64,000 nt of DNA from Notospermus geniculatus (lineage: Eukaryota > Nemertea > Pilidiophora > Heteronemertea > Lineidae), in contig NMRB01000235.1 of the NCBI GenBank assembly GCA_002633025.1, positions 433,728 through 497,727 on the forward strand, read 5' to 3'. A model generated the notes under the pieces. It was not told where the DNA came from. It did not search any database and saw only the letters and a program-made list of their open reading frames with translations. Positions 35,670 to 46,989 of the stretch are shown one piece after another. The position numbers and the translations under genes are program-made. Numbering within the stretch: position 1 is the stretch's first letter; every line of letters starts with the position of its first letter.

Positions 35670-36463
35670 GGGGGCGGTAGTGGAAACATACAGCGCCGTT
35701 TTAGTGCGGCGGTCGAAGGTTGAACCGTCTTATTTATGAATAACCATGTACAATGTATTGTTAATAAAATTAGGCGTCAAGGACAAGCTGATCATGGTTC
35801 GTTGCCAAAACCTACACTTTTTCAAAAATATTGTCCAGCACAATGCTTTTGTACACCCGGTGCGTCCGTGCGCATAGGCCTATTTTAATGAGAATAAGGA
35901 GGTTACTTTAATAGCCCGCGTATTTCGAAAAGCGTAGGCGTGTTTAGGTCAAAATATGAAAATTTTGGGAAGACTTTTCTCGTCCATCAGGCATCGCACT
36001 TCAGTGGTTTCTTTTCATTTGGCAGCAGTATATTTGTTCGCAGGGCGCGACGTTGAGATTTTTTCACTATTCAACAGAATTCGGGAGATATTCTAAAAGT
36101 TCATTTTTGACCAATTTTTGGCACAAATTACATAATTATCATTACTAAGAATTAGAATTTGCAAATTATCTCAACGTCGGCACCTGCACATATGTATTCC
36201 CCAACATTTTGTGGTAAAACGCCAGGTCGCAGTCGCCTTGTTGCCGAGAAATCTATGACGAAAAAGTCAAATGGGGGTCTCATTGTTTGCTTAATTAGCT
36301 GATTAATGAAAGATGAAAGCACATCGTTTACAATTCAGATGTGTAGAACAAGAGTAGCAATTTCATAGAAATACATGAAATCGATGCTACCTTTTTGCTT
36401 GAAGAAAATATGTATTGTTTTCAGTCGCCATTTGCAGTGCGCTTCCTTATGGTTACCGCCCCC
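35670..36463. mobile_element. TTAA element 1 upstream of U1
   Basis: A 794-bp insertion with ends GGGGGCGGTA and TACCGCCCCC, flanked by TTAA (35666-35669 and 36464-36467). The intact site GAATTAAGCATAC is kept at 54160-54172 in the second unit. No transposase was seen. piggyBac/Kolobok-type by duplication. Confidence 0.8.
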
Positions 36464-36467
36464 TTAA

Positions 36468-36848
36468 AGCGAATGGCTCGCGGGGTTTGTTTACATTTTT
36501 GGTGGTACCTTCCATAGAGAGTTAATCTAGCCTCCAGGCAAAGCCGTGCCCCAGCCATATGCAACACCTGTGCAAATATGCGAATGTAAACACTGGGGAC
36601 GAGGTTCCAGTAAAAATTTGTTAAAATGGGTTAATGACGTTTTCAAATTCAGTAGGTCAAGATGTACATTTTGTACTATTCCCATTGATTTTGAAGCGGC
36701 AGATTTTGCAGAATGCGCTGACGAAGTTTGGCTGTCTAATGCATTTCCCATTGAACTAAAATCCTTCTTTTGCCTTTTTCTCAAAATGCTGCTTGATATC
36801 GATGACCAACTGTCATGGCGCCACAACAAACCCCGCGAGCCATTCGCT
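36468..36848. mobile_element. TTAA element 2 upstream of U1
   Basis: A 381-bp insertion with ends AGCGAATGGCTCGCGGGG and its inverse, flanked by TTAA (36464-36467 and 36849-36852). It shares the middle TTAA with element 1, so two unrelated elements used the same four bases in succession. It is non-coding. Confidence 0.85.
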
Positions 36849-36854
36849 TTAAGC

Positions 36855-37016
36855 ATACGTACCTGGCACAGGAATCAACGTTGATCACGAAGGACGTTCT
36901 CCAGGTCGAGGCCTTTCCATTGCACTTCGGTTGTGCTGACCCCTGCGATCACCCCAAATGTGGGTGACGGGTGCAGCATTTATGGCAGTGGGGAACTGCG
37001 TGCGCACTCTCCCCTC
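36855..37016 (+). pseudogene. U1 snRNA, copy 1
   Basis: A full-length U1-like sequence: GATCACGAAGGACGTTCT, CATTGCACTTCGG, GCTGACCCCTGCGATCACC (stem-loop II/III region) and GCATTTATGGCAGTGGGGAA (Sm-site region). The 5' end reads ATACGTACCTG instead of ATACTTACCTG, changing the base-pairing sequence for 5' splice sites, and a C is lost in the CTCCCAGG segment. The natural upstream region is displaced 1.2 kb by the two TTAA elements. Probably a pseudogene. Confidence 0.85.
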
Positions 37017-37029
37017 AACAAACGAAAAT

Positions 37030-37335
37030 AAAAAAATAAAGTAATCAGTCCATTCGATTCTTAGGGTATGAAAAATTTATTTCCATTGCTGTAGGTGTTG
37101 AAGGAGCCGAGTTATGCCATCAGATAAAAGCGTGACGGACAAAATATCAAGCCTGATATGCTGATTACATCAAGATGGACCCGTCTGAGATTGAAAATTA
37201 TTGGCTCATTGGATTGCCCAGGTTGACAAATTTAGGGGTAGGATTATTTGTTTCAAAGGCTGTAGCCCTTCCAGGAGATGAGATATGAAGGTGTGACAAA
37301 CCGGACACACACACACACGTCCACATATACTTGTA
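37030..37335 (+). repeat. A-flank after U1 copy 1
   Basis: GTAATCAGTCCATTCGATTC, GGAGCCGAGTTATGCCATCA and ATTGGCTCATTGGATTGCCC match 52740-52985 and 54728-54985. U1 is thus followed by the start of a further unit, as expected of a once-tandem array. Confidence 0.7.
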
Positions 37336-37642
37336 ACGTGTTACTTCTGGGGACTCATGATTTTTTTATCGACTGACTGGGGACGCACAAGTTGGGTGCT
37401 TTATCAATTGACTGGGGACGGGATGATTTTTTAACCGACTGGGGACAATTTGCAGACTACCGACTGTCTGAGGACGATTTTGAGTTTTGCTTAATATTCC
37501 AACAGGGTACTCCTGAGGCTGGGAGGTCCCCGATGGGAGGTTCTACGACCGCGGACGTCCCCACTCTTCCAAAGTCCCCGGTTGTGAGACTAAATTCAGA
37601 CAAATGTCCCCGGAAGTCGGTGTTTACAAGTTCCGTGCACAC

Positions 37643-37644
37643 GC

Positions 37645-37683
<39 letters not shown>
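37643..37683 (+). repeat. (CA)n microsatellite
   Basis: An uninterrupted CA tract of about 18 units. Confidence 0.95.
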
Positions 37684-37685
<2 letters not shown>

Positions 37686-37699
37686 TTTCTGAGCCATTT

Positions 37700-37735
37700 A
37701 GTATACCGGTAGATATGAATAGCTGAGCTAAAAAC
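37700..37735 (+). repeat. Hairpin-ended repeat, 3' terminus
   Basis: ATGAATAGCTGAGCTAAAAAC has the same terminal motif as the 288-bp-monomer repeats; it resembles the end near 63310-63345. Confidence 0.35.
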
Positions 37736-38215
37736 ACCGATCTGAGGGTGGCAAATAAAGTCTTATCGATGATGCAACTAAGATCAGGCATGGTCAAGGC
37801 CTATGTCACATCCCAGTGACTTTGGCCGGGTTTTCTCAGAGACGGACGCAATATGAAAAGTGTCCAAAAATATATTCTCCGTGCGAAACGTCTTCTGCCA
37901 CATCTTATACCAAGAGTAATTTAATACTACCTACATTCTGATTGATCGGTTCTCTTGATTACTACCTACATTGACTACATGTATGTTGGCATCGTATGTC
38001 ACAAGTCTGCATGCTGAACGGAGCAGGGAACCGCCCATCCCGCCCTATCCTTGCCACGTGCTGTTGTCTAAATCTATTTATCTATTGAACAGTTATTCAT
38101 ATTTTCTTTCCCGTTCAATTTATTTTTAAACTTTTGTGCCATCCCTTTTCATTTTTGAAATAAATATATGTTTAAACTAAACTAAACACACAACAAAAGG
38201 CAATTAAATCCTCCC

Positions 38216-38459
38216 CTACTTTCCACAGAGAGTCTTGCGCATGAACGTGGCGAGCTCCTCCTCGTCCAGTCTCCCGTCTCGATCCTTGTCGTTCTGCCCC
38301 AGGAGATAGTAGATTACCATTTGGTACTCCGCCGTCTCCATTTGGTACTCCGCCCTCTGGTGGCCGAGGGCGGCAAGCAGTTCCTTCTCGTCCACCGTCC
38401 CGTCGCCATCTTTGTCAACACTGCGTAACATGTCGCCAATCTGTGTTGCCTTGTTGATA
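38216..38459 (-). CDS. Gene B exon with EF-hands 3 and 4 (last exon)
   Basis: Acceptor TTTCTCTGTCCTCACAG, then 81 codons to TAG (38218-38216). Two canonical EF-hand loops are visible: DKDGDGTVDEKE and DKDRDGRLDEEE. The first base T completes a codon begun GG in the previous exon. A short direct duplication, CGGAGTACCAAATGG, repeats EYQM between the two hands and lengthens the linker. TTTATT at 38119-38124 (AATAAA on the minus strand) is a candidate poly(A) signal about 95 bp downstream. The product should bind Ca2+; it resembles calmodulin-like or calcium-sensor proteins, without a specific orthologue. Confidence 0.85.
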
Positions 38460-38904
38460 CTGTGAGGACAGAGAAAAGTGCATTATAGTTGTGTGTTCGC
38501 CGCACATGTCCATCCCGAGGTCATTCCAAGCAGGGGAGTCTGTGCTCAGACCAGCATGCCGAGCCTACGCCAGTTTTCTTCAGTTTTCGCCGTACTTAGC
38601 CTGGTTCCCTGGCCACTGTCTGATGGCGCTGCGTAGACGGTAGACAAGCTCGAGCTGGTCCCTCTAGGTGGCAGTAGTGCTCACCCGGGAGGGACAAGCC
38701 CCTGACGAAGTATTGTCGTAATCACATCCGGGTACAGGCGACCTCAGCCAGGACGCAAATACCCGGATGTAATTCATACACAGATCTATTTGTTAAGTCA
38801 GAGCATCGATTCAGCTCTTATATATGTCGCAGGAACGCTGATAAAAATACAGAAAATTATTATTCAACTGTAAATAATATGTGTCATAAAGCTCGATAAG
38901 ACTA

Positions 38905-39863
38905 ATGAAATGGTCCATGGACCATGTGCTCACCTGGGTGAACGTACCAGAAAAACAAATGACAATGTTAAATCGAAATGTTCCAGGGTCATGTATCCTC
39001 GTTAGATGCACCTGATAAAAATTTGGAGAAAATCCAGTTCAGGAGTTACATGTACTGGACTTTGAGCTTTGGTTATGGCCACCTGGTGGCCAAGCGGAGA
39101 ATTGAATCGGACCAAAAAGTGGTGTCATAGGTCATCTGACATAGGGGTGTATATGTACCAAGTTTCAAGTCAATAGCCCAAGCAGTTACGAAACGTGCCA
39201 CCAAATGACTAAATTTGAACTTTGACCTCTGTGACCTTGAAAAGTCGGTCAAATCAAAAACCTCTTACTTATGTCATGCATCCTCATTAGAAGCACCAAT
39301 GATAAAAATTTGGAGAGGATCCACTCATCAGTTCATGAGTTATTGCACTTTTTGTGTTTTTGGTTTCCGCCACCTGGTGGCCAAGCTAAGAGTCAAATCG
39401 GACCGAAACTTGGGGTCATAAGTCACCTGACCTAGGGGTATATATGTACCAAATTTCAGGTCAATAGCACCTGCGGTTACGAAACGTGCCACTTAAAGGC
39501 AAAATTTTGAACTTTGACCTCTGTGACCTTGAAAAGTAGGTCAAACCAAAAACCCGTTATATATGTAATGTATCCTCATTAGATACACCTATGATAAAAA
39601 TTTGGAGGTGATCCAGTCATTAGTTCAGGAGTTATTGCACTTTTTGTGTTTTTGGTTTCCGCCACCTGGTGGCCAAGCTAAGAGTCGAATCGGACCGAAA
39701 CTTGGTATCATAGGTCATCTGACCTAGGGGTATATATGTACCAAGTTTCAGATTAATAGCTCCAGCGGTTACAAAACGTGCCCTGCTAACGGAACACGAC
39801 GGACGACGACGGACGACGACGGACGCAGACCCACGACAAGAGCTCACCCCAGGTGAGCTAATA
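38905..39863 (+). repeat. Hairpin-ended repeat, first subfamily
   Basis: 5' end: AATGGTCCATGGACCATG (palindrome) then TGCTCACCTGGGTGA. Monomers follow at about 290-bp spacing (AACTTTGACCTCTGTGACC near 39219 and 39508). A CGGACGACGA tract and the 3' hairpin AGCTCACC-CC-AGGTGAGCT then AATAA end the copy. Non-coding. It lies in the last intron of gene B. Confidence 0.75.
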
Positions 39864-40197
39864 ATATTTGAGACATTGTTTCAGTTTTTTATTGCGGTAC
39901 GCTAAGAAATACTTACATGTATGGCGAGTTTTAGTCAACGTCTTTGTGTGAGCGCCACCTGTGGTGACATGTTGGAACCCTTAGCATATCCAGAATGAAT
40001 ACGTCCCGGGCCAGACTCTGATCCAAGCGTAGTTGGCGGAGCGAGATCAGAGGCTGGCGGTGCGAGACTACGTAGACGGAGGCCAGGCAGTACCCGCTGT
40101 AGCACGATGGGATGTGACGTCATTATACCGGGGATGACGTATTTTGGGCAGGAGACCAAGCGAGCCTACCTATTCTGAGTAATCGATTCGACCAAGT

Positions 40198-41397
40198 AAA
40201 ATGAAATGGTCCATGGACCATGTGCTCACCTGGGTGAAATGTAGCAGAAAAACAAATCACAAATGTTAAACGAAATGTTCCAGGGCAAGCCTTGAGTTTG
40301 AATTCCTGGGTCAAAATTTCATGGTCAAAACATTCTCGCTTGAGTAACTTATGACATATGTGCCTGTCCATTCTCCAAAATGGGCGCTTGGTAGGCCCTA
40401 ACCATATACATACATGTATTAGGGGTCCAACTGGACGAAAATTTGCTGTACACATAGAGTGTACCTAGATCCATGATCACATCAAGTTAGAAGATACTAG
40501 GGCAAATAGCCAAGAAACGTGCCACTAAGTGGCAAAATTTTAAACTTTGACCTCTGTGACCTTGAAAAGTAGGTGAAATCAAAAACTCATTATATATGTC
40601 ATGTACACTGATTAGATGCACCGATGATGAAAATTTGGAGACGATCCAGTCATTAGTTTAGGAAATGTTGGGCTTTGAGTTTTCATTTTGGCCCCTGATG
40701 GCCAAGCCAAGAATCAAATCGGACTGAAACTTGGTGTTGTCGGTCATTTGACGTAGGGGAATATAATATGTACCAAGTTTCAGGTCTAATAGCCCCAGCG
40801 GTTACAAAACGGGCCACCAAAAAGCAAAATTCTGAACTTTGACCTATGTGACCTTGAAAGTAGGTCTCGTATTCTCATTTGATACACCTATTATAAAAAT
40901 TTAGAGATGATCCAGTCATTAGTGCAGGAGTTATTGCACTTTTCGAGTTTTTGGTTTTGGCCACCTGGTGGCCAAGCCAAGGATCGAATCGGACCGAAAC
41001 TTGGTGCCATACGTCATCTGACGTAGTGGTATATACGTTCCAAGTTTCAGGCCAATAGCCCCATCGGTTACGAAATATGCCACCAAACGGCAAAATTCTG
41101 AACGACCTCTGTGACCTTGAAAACTAGGTCACAACAAAAACCCGTTATATATGATATGTATTTACATTAGATACACCTACGATAAAAAATTGGAGACGAT
41201 CCAGTCATTAGTTCAGGAGGCCAAGCTAGCAATCGAATCGGACCGAAACCTGGTGTCATAGGTCATATGACCTAGGTGTATATATGTACTAAGTTTCAGG
41301 TAAGTAGCCCCAGCGGTTACGAAACGTGCCCTGCTAACGGACGACGACAACGACGACGACGGACGCTGCACCAGCTCACATTCAGGTGAGCTAAAAA
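40198..41397 (+). repeat. Hairpin-ended repeat, first subfamily
   Basis: Same 5' palindrome TGGTCCATGGACCA and TGCTCACCTGGGTGA as at 38905. Monomers at about 40549, 40838 and 41100, then a GACGACAACGACGACGACGG tract and AGCTCACATTCAGGTGAGCT followed by AAAA. Non-coding; lies in the same gene B intron. Confidence 0.75.
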
Positions 41398-41693
41398 ATA
41401 CTTTCAACTCATAAATGCTGGTTCTTTTCACCGGTGTTGTATGTATCAAGTATTAATTATCTAAATCCATGTTTTTGTTCTATTATTTTCCCGTTTTCGC
41501 CATGTTCGTTTGTCAGATTAATTGACGACAAAAATCCCGAGGCCATATCCTTTACCAGGAATTCCTGGTAAATTCGCGGCTAATGCCTGGCCACCATCTA
41601 CGCAGCGCCATCAGACGGTGGCCAGGGAACCAGGCTATCGCAGTACTCTGACAGGGTCAGTCCGAACACCCTTTGTGCCCTGGACGAACTTAC

Positions 41694-41767
41694 CCAACGA
41701 TGGTGCAAAGGAACTCTTCTATACTGATATTTCCGTCTCCATTTTCATCGGCGAGGGCAAAAATTTG
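41694..41767 (-). CDS. Gene B exon with EF-hand 2
   Basis: A 74-bp exon between acceptor TTGTCATTTTCAG and donor GG|GTAAGT. It encodes QIFALADENGDGNISIEEFL and a few more residues, with the EF-hand loop DENGDGNISIEE. It starts in phase 0 and ends in phase 2, exactly matching the neighbouring exons. It is too short to stand out as an open frame and was found by reading the minus strand for EF-hand loops. Confidence 0.8.
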
Positions 41768-42239
41768 CTGAAAATGACAAAAGAATATCTTTGATCAGGC
41801 CTTTTTCATACTTTAGTTGTCCACTGGTGGTGCTGGTGGCAATTGACATCGCCACAATTTCGGCGGAATCAATTCGTTCTTGGTTACAAACGGCTCAACT
41901 CCAATCTTTCATAATGGCACTGAATGAAACAAATTTTCGCCGCCAGAGGGGCTGTTATCTCATTCTTCGAAGACACTTCCGGGAGAAAGTCAGACGAAAG
42001 ATTTCTACCTTCAAATGGCTATTTGAGGTTTTTGAGCAGAGGGGGAGTCAAATCACGTGTTCATGATGGCGCACTGGCGGGAAACATTTGGAAAAGAGGC
42101 AGAGAGAGAGAGAGAGAGAGAGACCGGGATATGAGAATGTAATGCCGGTATAGTAGCTGACATTACCCCCCTGATGGTATAGTCCGGTGACTATACTGCC
42201 CAACTTTGGCAAAAGGAAGTAAGTGACATTTTCAAAGGG

Positions 42240-43270
42240 GCTGGAAGGTGAAAAATCAAAAAGTCCAGTTCTGCGCCCGTAAGTCATACAGACTTCAAAC
42301 TTGCAGGGATGATACATCATAGGGTGGAGACACCACTTTTGGGTAACATGGAATAATTGCATGGTTATAACCTACCGGTAATTAAATTGAACAATGGATT
42401 TTTCAGCTGCAGAAAAATCAGTGAAAGGGATGTTTTATTTTAGCACGAATACGTAGGCAGTTTAAGCAGGGACTTATCTTTGGATTAAAACCCTAAAATA
42501 AAATAAAAAAAATAATTTGTTTTAATGAAAAAAGGAAAAAAGGAGCGCGGTGGCATAATGGTTAGGGCTGTGGACTCGTGATCGGAAGATCGTGGGTTCG
42601 ATCCCCGGCCGTGCCACTCTGTAACTCTCAACTGGCCTGAAATGTCCATCGTGTGCGCTATATTGTGGCTGCCCTTTGGTTTCTACAGAAAGGTTTCTGA
42701 ATCATAGGCTGGGGTAATAATGTGTGAAGCGCTTAGAGAGCGTACTACGCTATGAAGCGCTATATAAGAACTCGCCATTATTATTATTATTATTATTAAG
42801 ACACCACTTTGGGTGTAAACCATGGATAGAAGAGCCAAATATTCTTGCCATTATCAGCACACCATAACACTGACATAACACTTCACAGCACCAAACAACG
42901 TGGGTTAGACCTGGGAAAAGGGATAGGTCCATTCAATTGTTCGTCAATTATTTATCAAGAGTGGCCTGTGACCAGAGGTGTTTGCAATCAGGTCTATTAT
43001 CACCTTTTCATTTATTGATTCACTAGCCTGGTCTCACCTAGTCTGAAAGGAAATGACTGACAAAGATTATGCAATCCCACGCCCATGGATGGTCAATAAA
43101 GCCTTATTCCCTGTCTATTGAACTCGTCATCATAATGGTCAAGTCAGAAATGGATAAGCCTGGGTCACTGGAGTGTTTTTCTATTCATTTTTGTTATGGA
43201 CATTCCAACCATTACTCATATCCCCTCTTACAGGCGCAGAACTGGACTTTTTGACTTTTCACCTTCCAGT
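42240..43270. repeat. Inverted pair around a SINE
   Basis: CTGGAAGGTGAAAAATCAAA to GCGCC at 42240-42277 is inverted at 43233-43270, with about 1 kb between that includes the SINE at 42541. Possibly the ends of a larger element; duplications were not found. Confidence 0.45.
42541..42797 (+). mobile_element. tRNA-derived SINE with (ATT)n tail
   Basis: The tRNA-like head at 42541-42616 has TGGCATAATGGTTAGGG (A-box region) and GTGGGTTCGATCCCC (B-box). The body contains GCGCTATATAAGAACTCG and ends in (ATT)n at 42777-42797, as in LINE-dependent SINEs. No clear target duplication was seen. Confidence 0.7.
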
Positions 43271-43770
43271 CCCTTTCCAAGAAAATGAGCAAAAAGTGTA
43301 ATTTCGTGATCCTGGCAAAAAATATTCCCGTCCACCACAAAATAGTTCCCTCCGCCACTAATCTTTCTGCGTAATTCGGTCGGTCGGTCGGTCTCTACAC
43401 TGCATAGGCACATCGGCACGTCATAGCGCACGTCAGAGCACGCATCGCTTTGGCGCCAAAATCAACGCCATTGGAATTAGGTCTACATGTGCCTACATTG
43501 TTTCTCATGCTGCTGCTTGGCATCACGTCCGTTAAATTCGTTACGAGTTTAAAATTGAAACTAAAAGATTATCACTTATCCGAAAATTCTAGTCGCTCCT
43601 ATGAACCTGAAAGGAAAGGAAGGGGGTTTGGGGGTCTCCCCCGATCACAATAAAATCAACATATGCCCAAACTGACATTTGCCATTGCTATTTTTCCTTC
43701 CGTTCTGTTACTTTTCCATCAGGATATTCACGCCGATCCTACTGCACAAAAGTCAATACTGCAAAGACAA

Positions 43771-43873
43771 ATACCGGATTGTTCCCCCAATACCGCTCAG
43801 TGCACAATGTGTATACAATGTGGTCAACTTGTGTGTCACTCTGAGCGGTATTGGGGGAACAATCCGGTATTTA
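43771..43873. repeat. Perfect 32-bp hairpin
   Basis: AAATACCGGATTGTTCCCCC plus 12 more bases at 43771-43802 is perfectly inverted at 43842-43873, with a 39-bp loop. Probably a very small MITE. Confidence 0.7.
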
Positions 43874-45019
43874 AGGATAATCACAAACAACTTTATTTCC
43901 ACACATATCCCATTCATGAACATTAGGCTTACAATACAAATATTTAAGGCCAATCACATCAACAAAATTGGCAAATTTCCCGTTATTTCAACTGAAACAA
44001 AAGACCTTTGCAAAATGTCATTAAAGTAGTAGAAATACACAAGTCCTTAAAATGCCATTTACAACACATGTTAAATACATTGTATACTTTGTATTAAAAA
44101 GGTTACATTTGTTTATGACCTTTGCCTTTCATGAAAATAATGACAAATAACACCAATATCCTCTCAACTCTAGCAGTGGGGGCATCACAGAACAGCCTTT
44201 CATGGCTATGGCTTGTTAAGCACAGGCGGTCAGCTGTGAGGCATACTACAGTCGAGGTCAACCTTTACTTCAACAAGGGCAGAATGTCAGGCCTGTGCAA
44301 CAGACACCATATAAACACAATGATTAAACCACAAACGACAGTATTCACTAGTTGACTGAGCACAACCTTGGATTTGCCTCATGGAAAGTAAACCAAGTTA
44401 CCCTAACATCATTAGGTAACTACGACATGGATTATTTTCCACTGACTTGTGTAGGTTTTCAAGTTTGGTATGATGCCCTTGTTAAGTGTGTTTAACAAGC
44501 CATAGCCATGAAAGGCTGTTGTATGATGCCCCCACTGCTAGAGTTGAACAAATTGCCAAAGTTGAGAGGATATTAGATAGATAGATAATTTAAAGCAGAG
44601 TAACCCATCAGGGTCTTAAGCTTCTAATTTCAAAATAATTTCACGCGTATAGCACAGGGTGGTACGCGGACACTACATGTATAAACAGTACAGTTCGCAC
44701 AGATACACAGAGTTCTCCTCCAAACCGATTATCCACATGAACTTATAATATAATCCACACTGTGATCCGCTCCATGAATCCTTATGGCCTCCGTCCATTA
44801 GAACACATACTGTCAATATAAAATACACAGTTCATTAGTAAAATGTCATTCTTAGTCCTTGTCGAAGGTACAATGAGAATAATATGCATGTGCAACTATA
44901 GCAATTAACAAGACATGGAAATAAACGTAATAAACAAAATTATCTGCAATCGGTGCAAGGCTCAAATAATTTAACAGCTGCAGTTGCACAAAACAAAAGC
45001 GACAGGGACAGAAGAATAT

Positions 45020-45501
45020 TACGGTGGCCCAAACATGCCATGTATATATTTTTGTCCACATTAATATATTCTGAACATTATTGTATTTTTTCTCGAATTT
45101 CCAACCGGGTGAAAAGTCTTTTCACCCGGGTGGAAAGTCTTTCCACCCGGGTGGAAAGTATTTCCACCCAGGTGGAAAGTATTCCACCCGGGTGAAAAGT
45201 ATTTCCAGCCGGGTGGAAAGTCTTTTCACCCAGGTGGAAAGTCTTTTCACCTGGGTGGAAAGTCTTTTCACCCGGGTGGAAAGTATATAAGTGAAAATAC
45301 TTTCCACCCGGGTGGAAATACTTTCCACCCGGGTGAAAAGACTTTCCACCCGGGTGAAAAGACTTTCCACCCGGGTGAAAAGACTTTCCGCCCGGGTGAA
45401 AAGACTTTTCACCCGGGTGGAAATTCGAGAAAAAATGCAATAATGTTCATAATATTTTAATGTGGACAAAAATATATACATGGCATGTTTGGGCCACCGT
45501 A
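45020..45501. mobile_element. Palindrome-array DNA element, copy B
   Basis: A 482-bp element with ends TACGGTGGCCCA, flanked by GAATAT (45014-45019 and 45502-45507). Arms of about 80 unique bp enclose 15 copies of CACCCGGGTG or close variants, spaced 21 bp, with a dyad centre near 45285. Only the ends, the duplication length and the CACC-SS-GGTG pattern match copy A; the arms and spacers differ. Non-coding. Confidence 0.85.
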
Positions 45502-45524
45502 GAATATAGACTGAGAATTTAGCG

Positions 45525-45788
45525 TTAATTGTAAACAGTGTCAGAGTTGGACCAATGTTTGTCTAATGCTGCCTTAAAGGAATTTAATGAAGGAGAAGAC
45601 ACCACATTGCTGGGAAGCGAGTTCCAATCATTGATAGCCCGAACGGCAAAAAATTTACCCCTGACAGTACTGCTCCACCGCTGCTTAAATACCTTATACT
45701 GATGACCACGCATCCCTGTTGGTGATAGATCCAGATGAAAGCTGTTATAGGATCCAGGATGAGAGAAACACTTATCGATCTCAATCAA
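45525..45788 (-). mobile_element. LINE ORF2 C-terminal scrap
   Basis: On the minus strand, FFAVRAINDWNSLPSNVV and SLNSFKAALDKHW are the typical C-terminal end of CR1/RTE-like ORF2 proteins. Only about 85 residues remain. Confidence 0.65.
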
Positions 45789-46067
45789 TATTGGTGTTAT
45801 ATGTCATTATTTTCATGAAAAGGCAAAGGTCATAAACAAATGTAACTTTATAAATACAAAGTATACAATGTATTTAACATGTGTTGTAAACGGCATTTTA
45901 AGGACTTGTGTATTTCTACTACTTTAATGACATTTTGCAAAGGTCTTTTGTTTCAGTTGAAATAACGGGAAATCTGCCAATTTTTCATTCTTATAATCTA
46001 GTTAAACCTCTTAACTAACCACCCTGTGAAAATGGGTTTTGTCACTTTATTATAAATAATCAAAAAT

Positions 46068-46652
46068 TTATTTGGGACAATTCAACCTTAAGTACACAGC
46101 CCCTTTCGACTCATCAATTCCCACTACTTTGCCAACTCCACGAAGCTGCTCACTCGCACTTAGAATAATTTCAGTCGTAACCTCACGGCAGAAACTGTAC
46201 CAATCAACCACAGTATGGTCGCACAATCCGGTTTCATGAATTAACTGCATCTCACTCCATCCATGTGCAAATCCATAAGTCAACTTCAAAATTTCAGCAA
46301 TGGTTCAGTTGGACTTGGCGAACCAACCACCACATCTAACTGAACGGCTGCAGCTGTGCCTCTTTTGGTCAACTTGTCTTCTGCATGACCAAAGTAAAAC
46401 ATCGGACGAAGGATGACCACCAGTGTCTCGCTTCAGTGTCATGCGATATCCGCATTCCGCGCATCTTTGAAAACTTGATATCAGTCCCTTCTCCATACAC
46501 CACTGGATGGTGTTTTTCTTGCTGTCCAGTACTTCATTCAACAAAAATTCATACGTGATTCCTCTTCCGTTCCTTTCGTCTCCATAACTGGACAACCAAA
46601 CTTCTGAGTTACTCACCAACTCTTCAAGTCGCAGAGGTTTATGCTCTCCCAT
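46068..46652 (-). pseudogene. Merlin/ISXO2-like transposase fragment
   Basis: The start MGEHKPLRLEELVSNSEVWL leads to a zinc-ribbon-like segment (CAECGYRM, SCRRQVDQKRHSC), then the DDE region ILKLTYGFAHGWSEMQ and VVGIDESK, matching the first catalytic D of ISXO2/IS1016-type transposases. One in-frame TGA follows GGWFAKSN, and the frame ends soon after the first D. Hence a disrupted, C-truncated relic. It sits in a gene B intron. Confidence 0.6.
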
Positions 46653-46989
46653 TGCTCCCTGAAATTCCTAAACCAATCATTATTAATCTTCAAGACTCCT
46701 CCGCCAAGTAATCAACGCTTATAAATTCAGCCAAAGTCATTCGAACATACTACTCCATGCAATAATGTCACGTTCACTAGGCATACGTCACCCCCAACAA
46801 ATAGGTCAGTAGGTCAACATCAACGTCGGTCAAACGACGCACGTTCATACGTTTCAACGACGTCACACGCAACAGTAGGTCAGCAGGTCGCACGCCGCAC
46901 CATTCGAAACATCGCACCCTCTCAACGGCTGCATCTCACATCCTTGCCGTCGCAGGAAGAATTACACCAACGCTGCTCTTCAAACCCGT

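Larger units (their letters stand above)
43930..45990. mobile_element. Composite foldback with nested insertions
   Basis: Outer inverted arms of about 200 bp lie at 43955-44150 and 45805-45985 (TTTCAACTGAAACAAAAGAC, AATACATTGTATACTTTGTA). A second inverted pair lies at 44145-44230 and 44485-44575 (TCTAGCAGTGGGGGCATCA). Nested inside are the palindrome-array element (45020-45501) and a LINE scrap (45525-45788). No transposase was seen inside. Confidence 0.5.

Noticed and set aside
42541-42616. tRNA gene
   Set aside because: SINE head with degenerate anticodon arm, followed by a SINE body and (ATT)n tail.
45078-45481. Repetitive frames (FHPGGKSFHPGG) in the second palindrome array
   Set aside because: Same artefact: open on both strands with 21-bp units, inside a transposon with defined ends.
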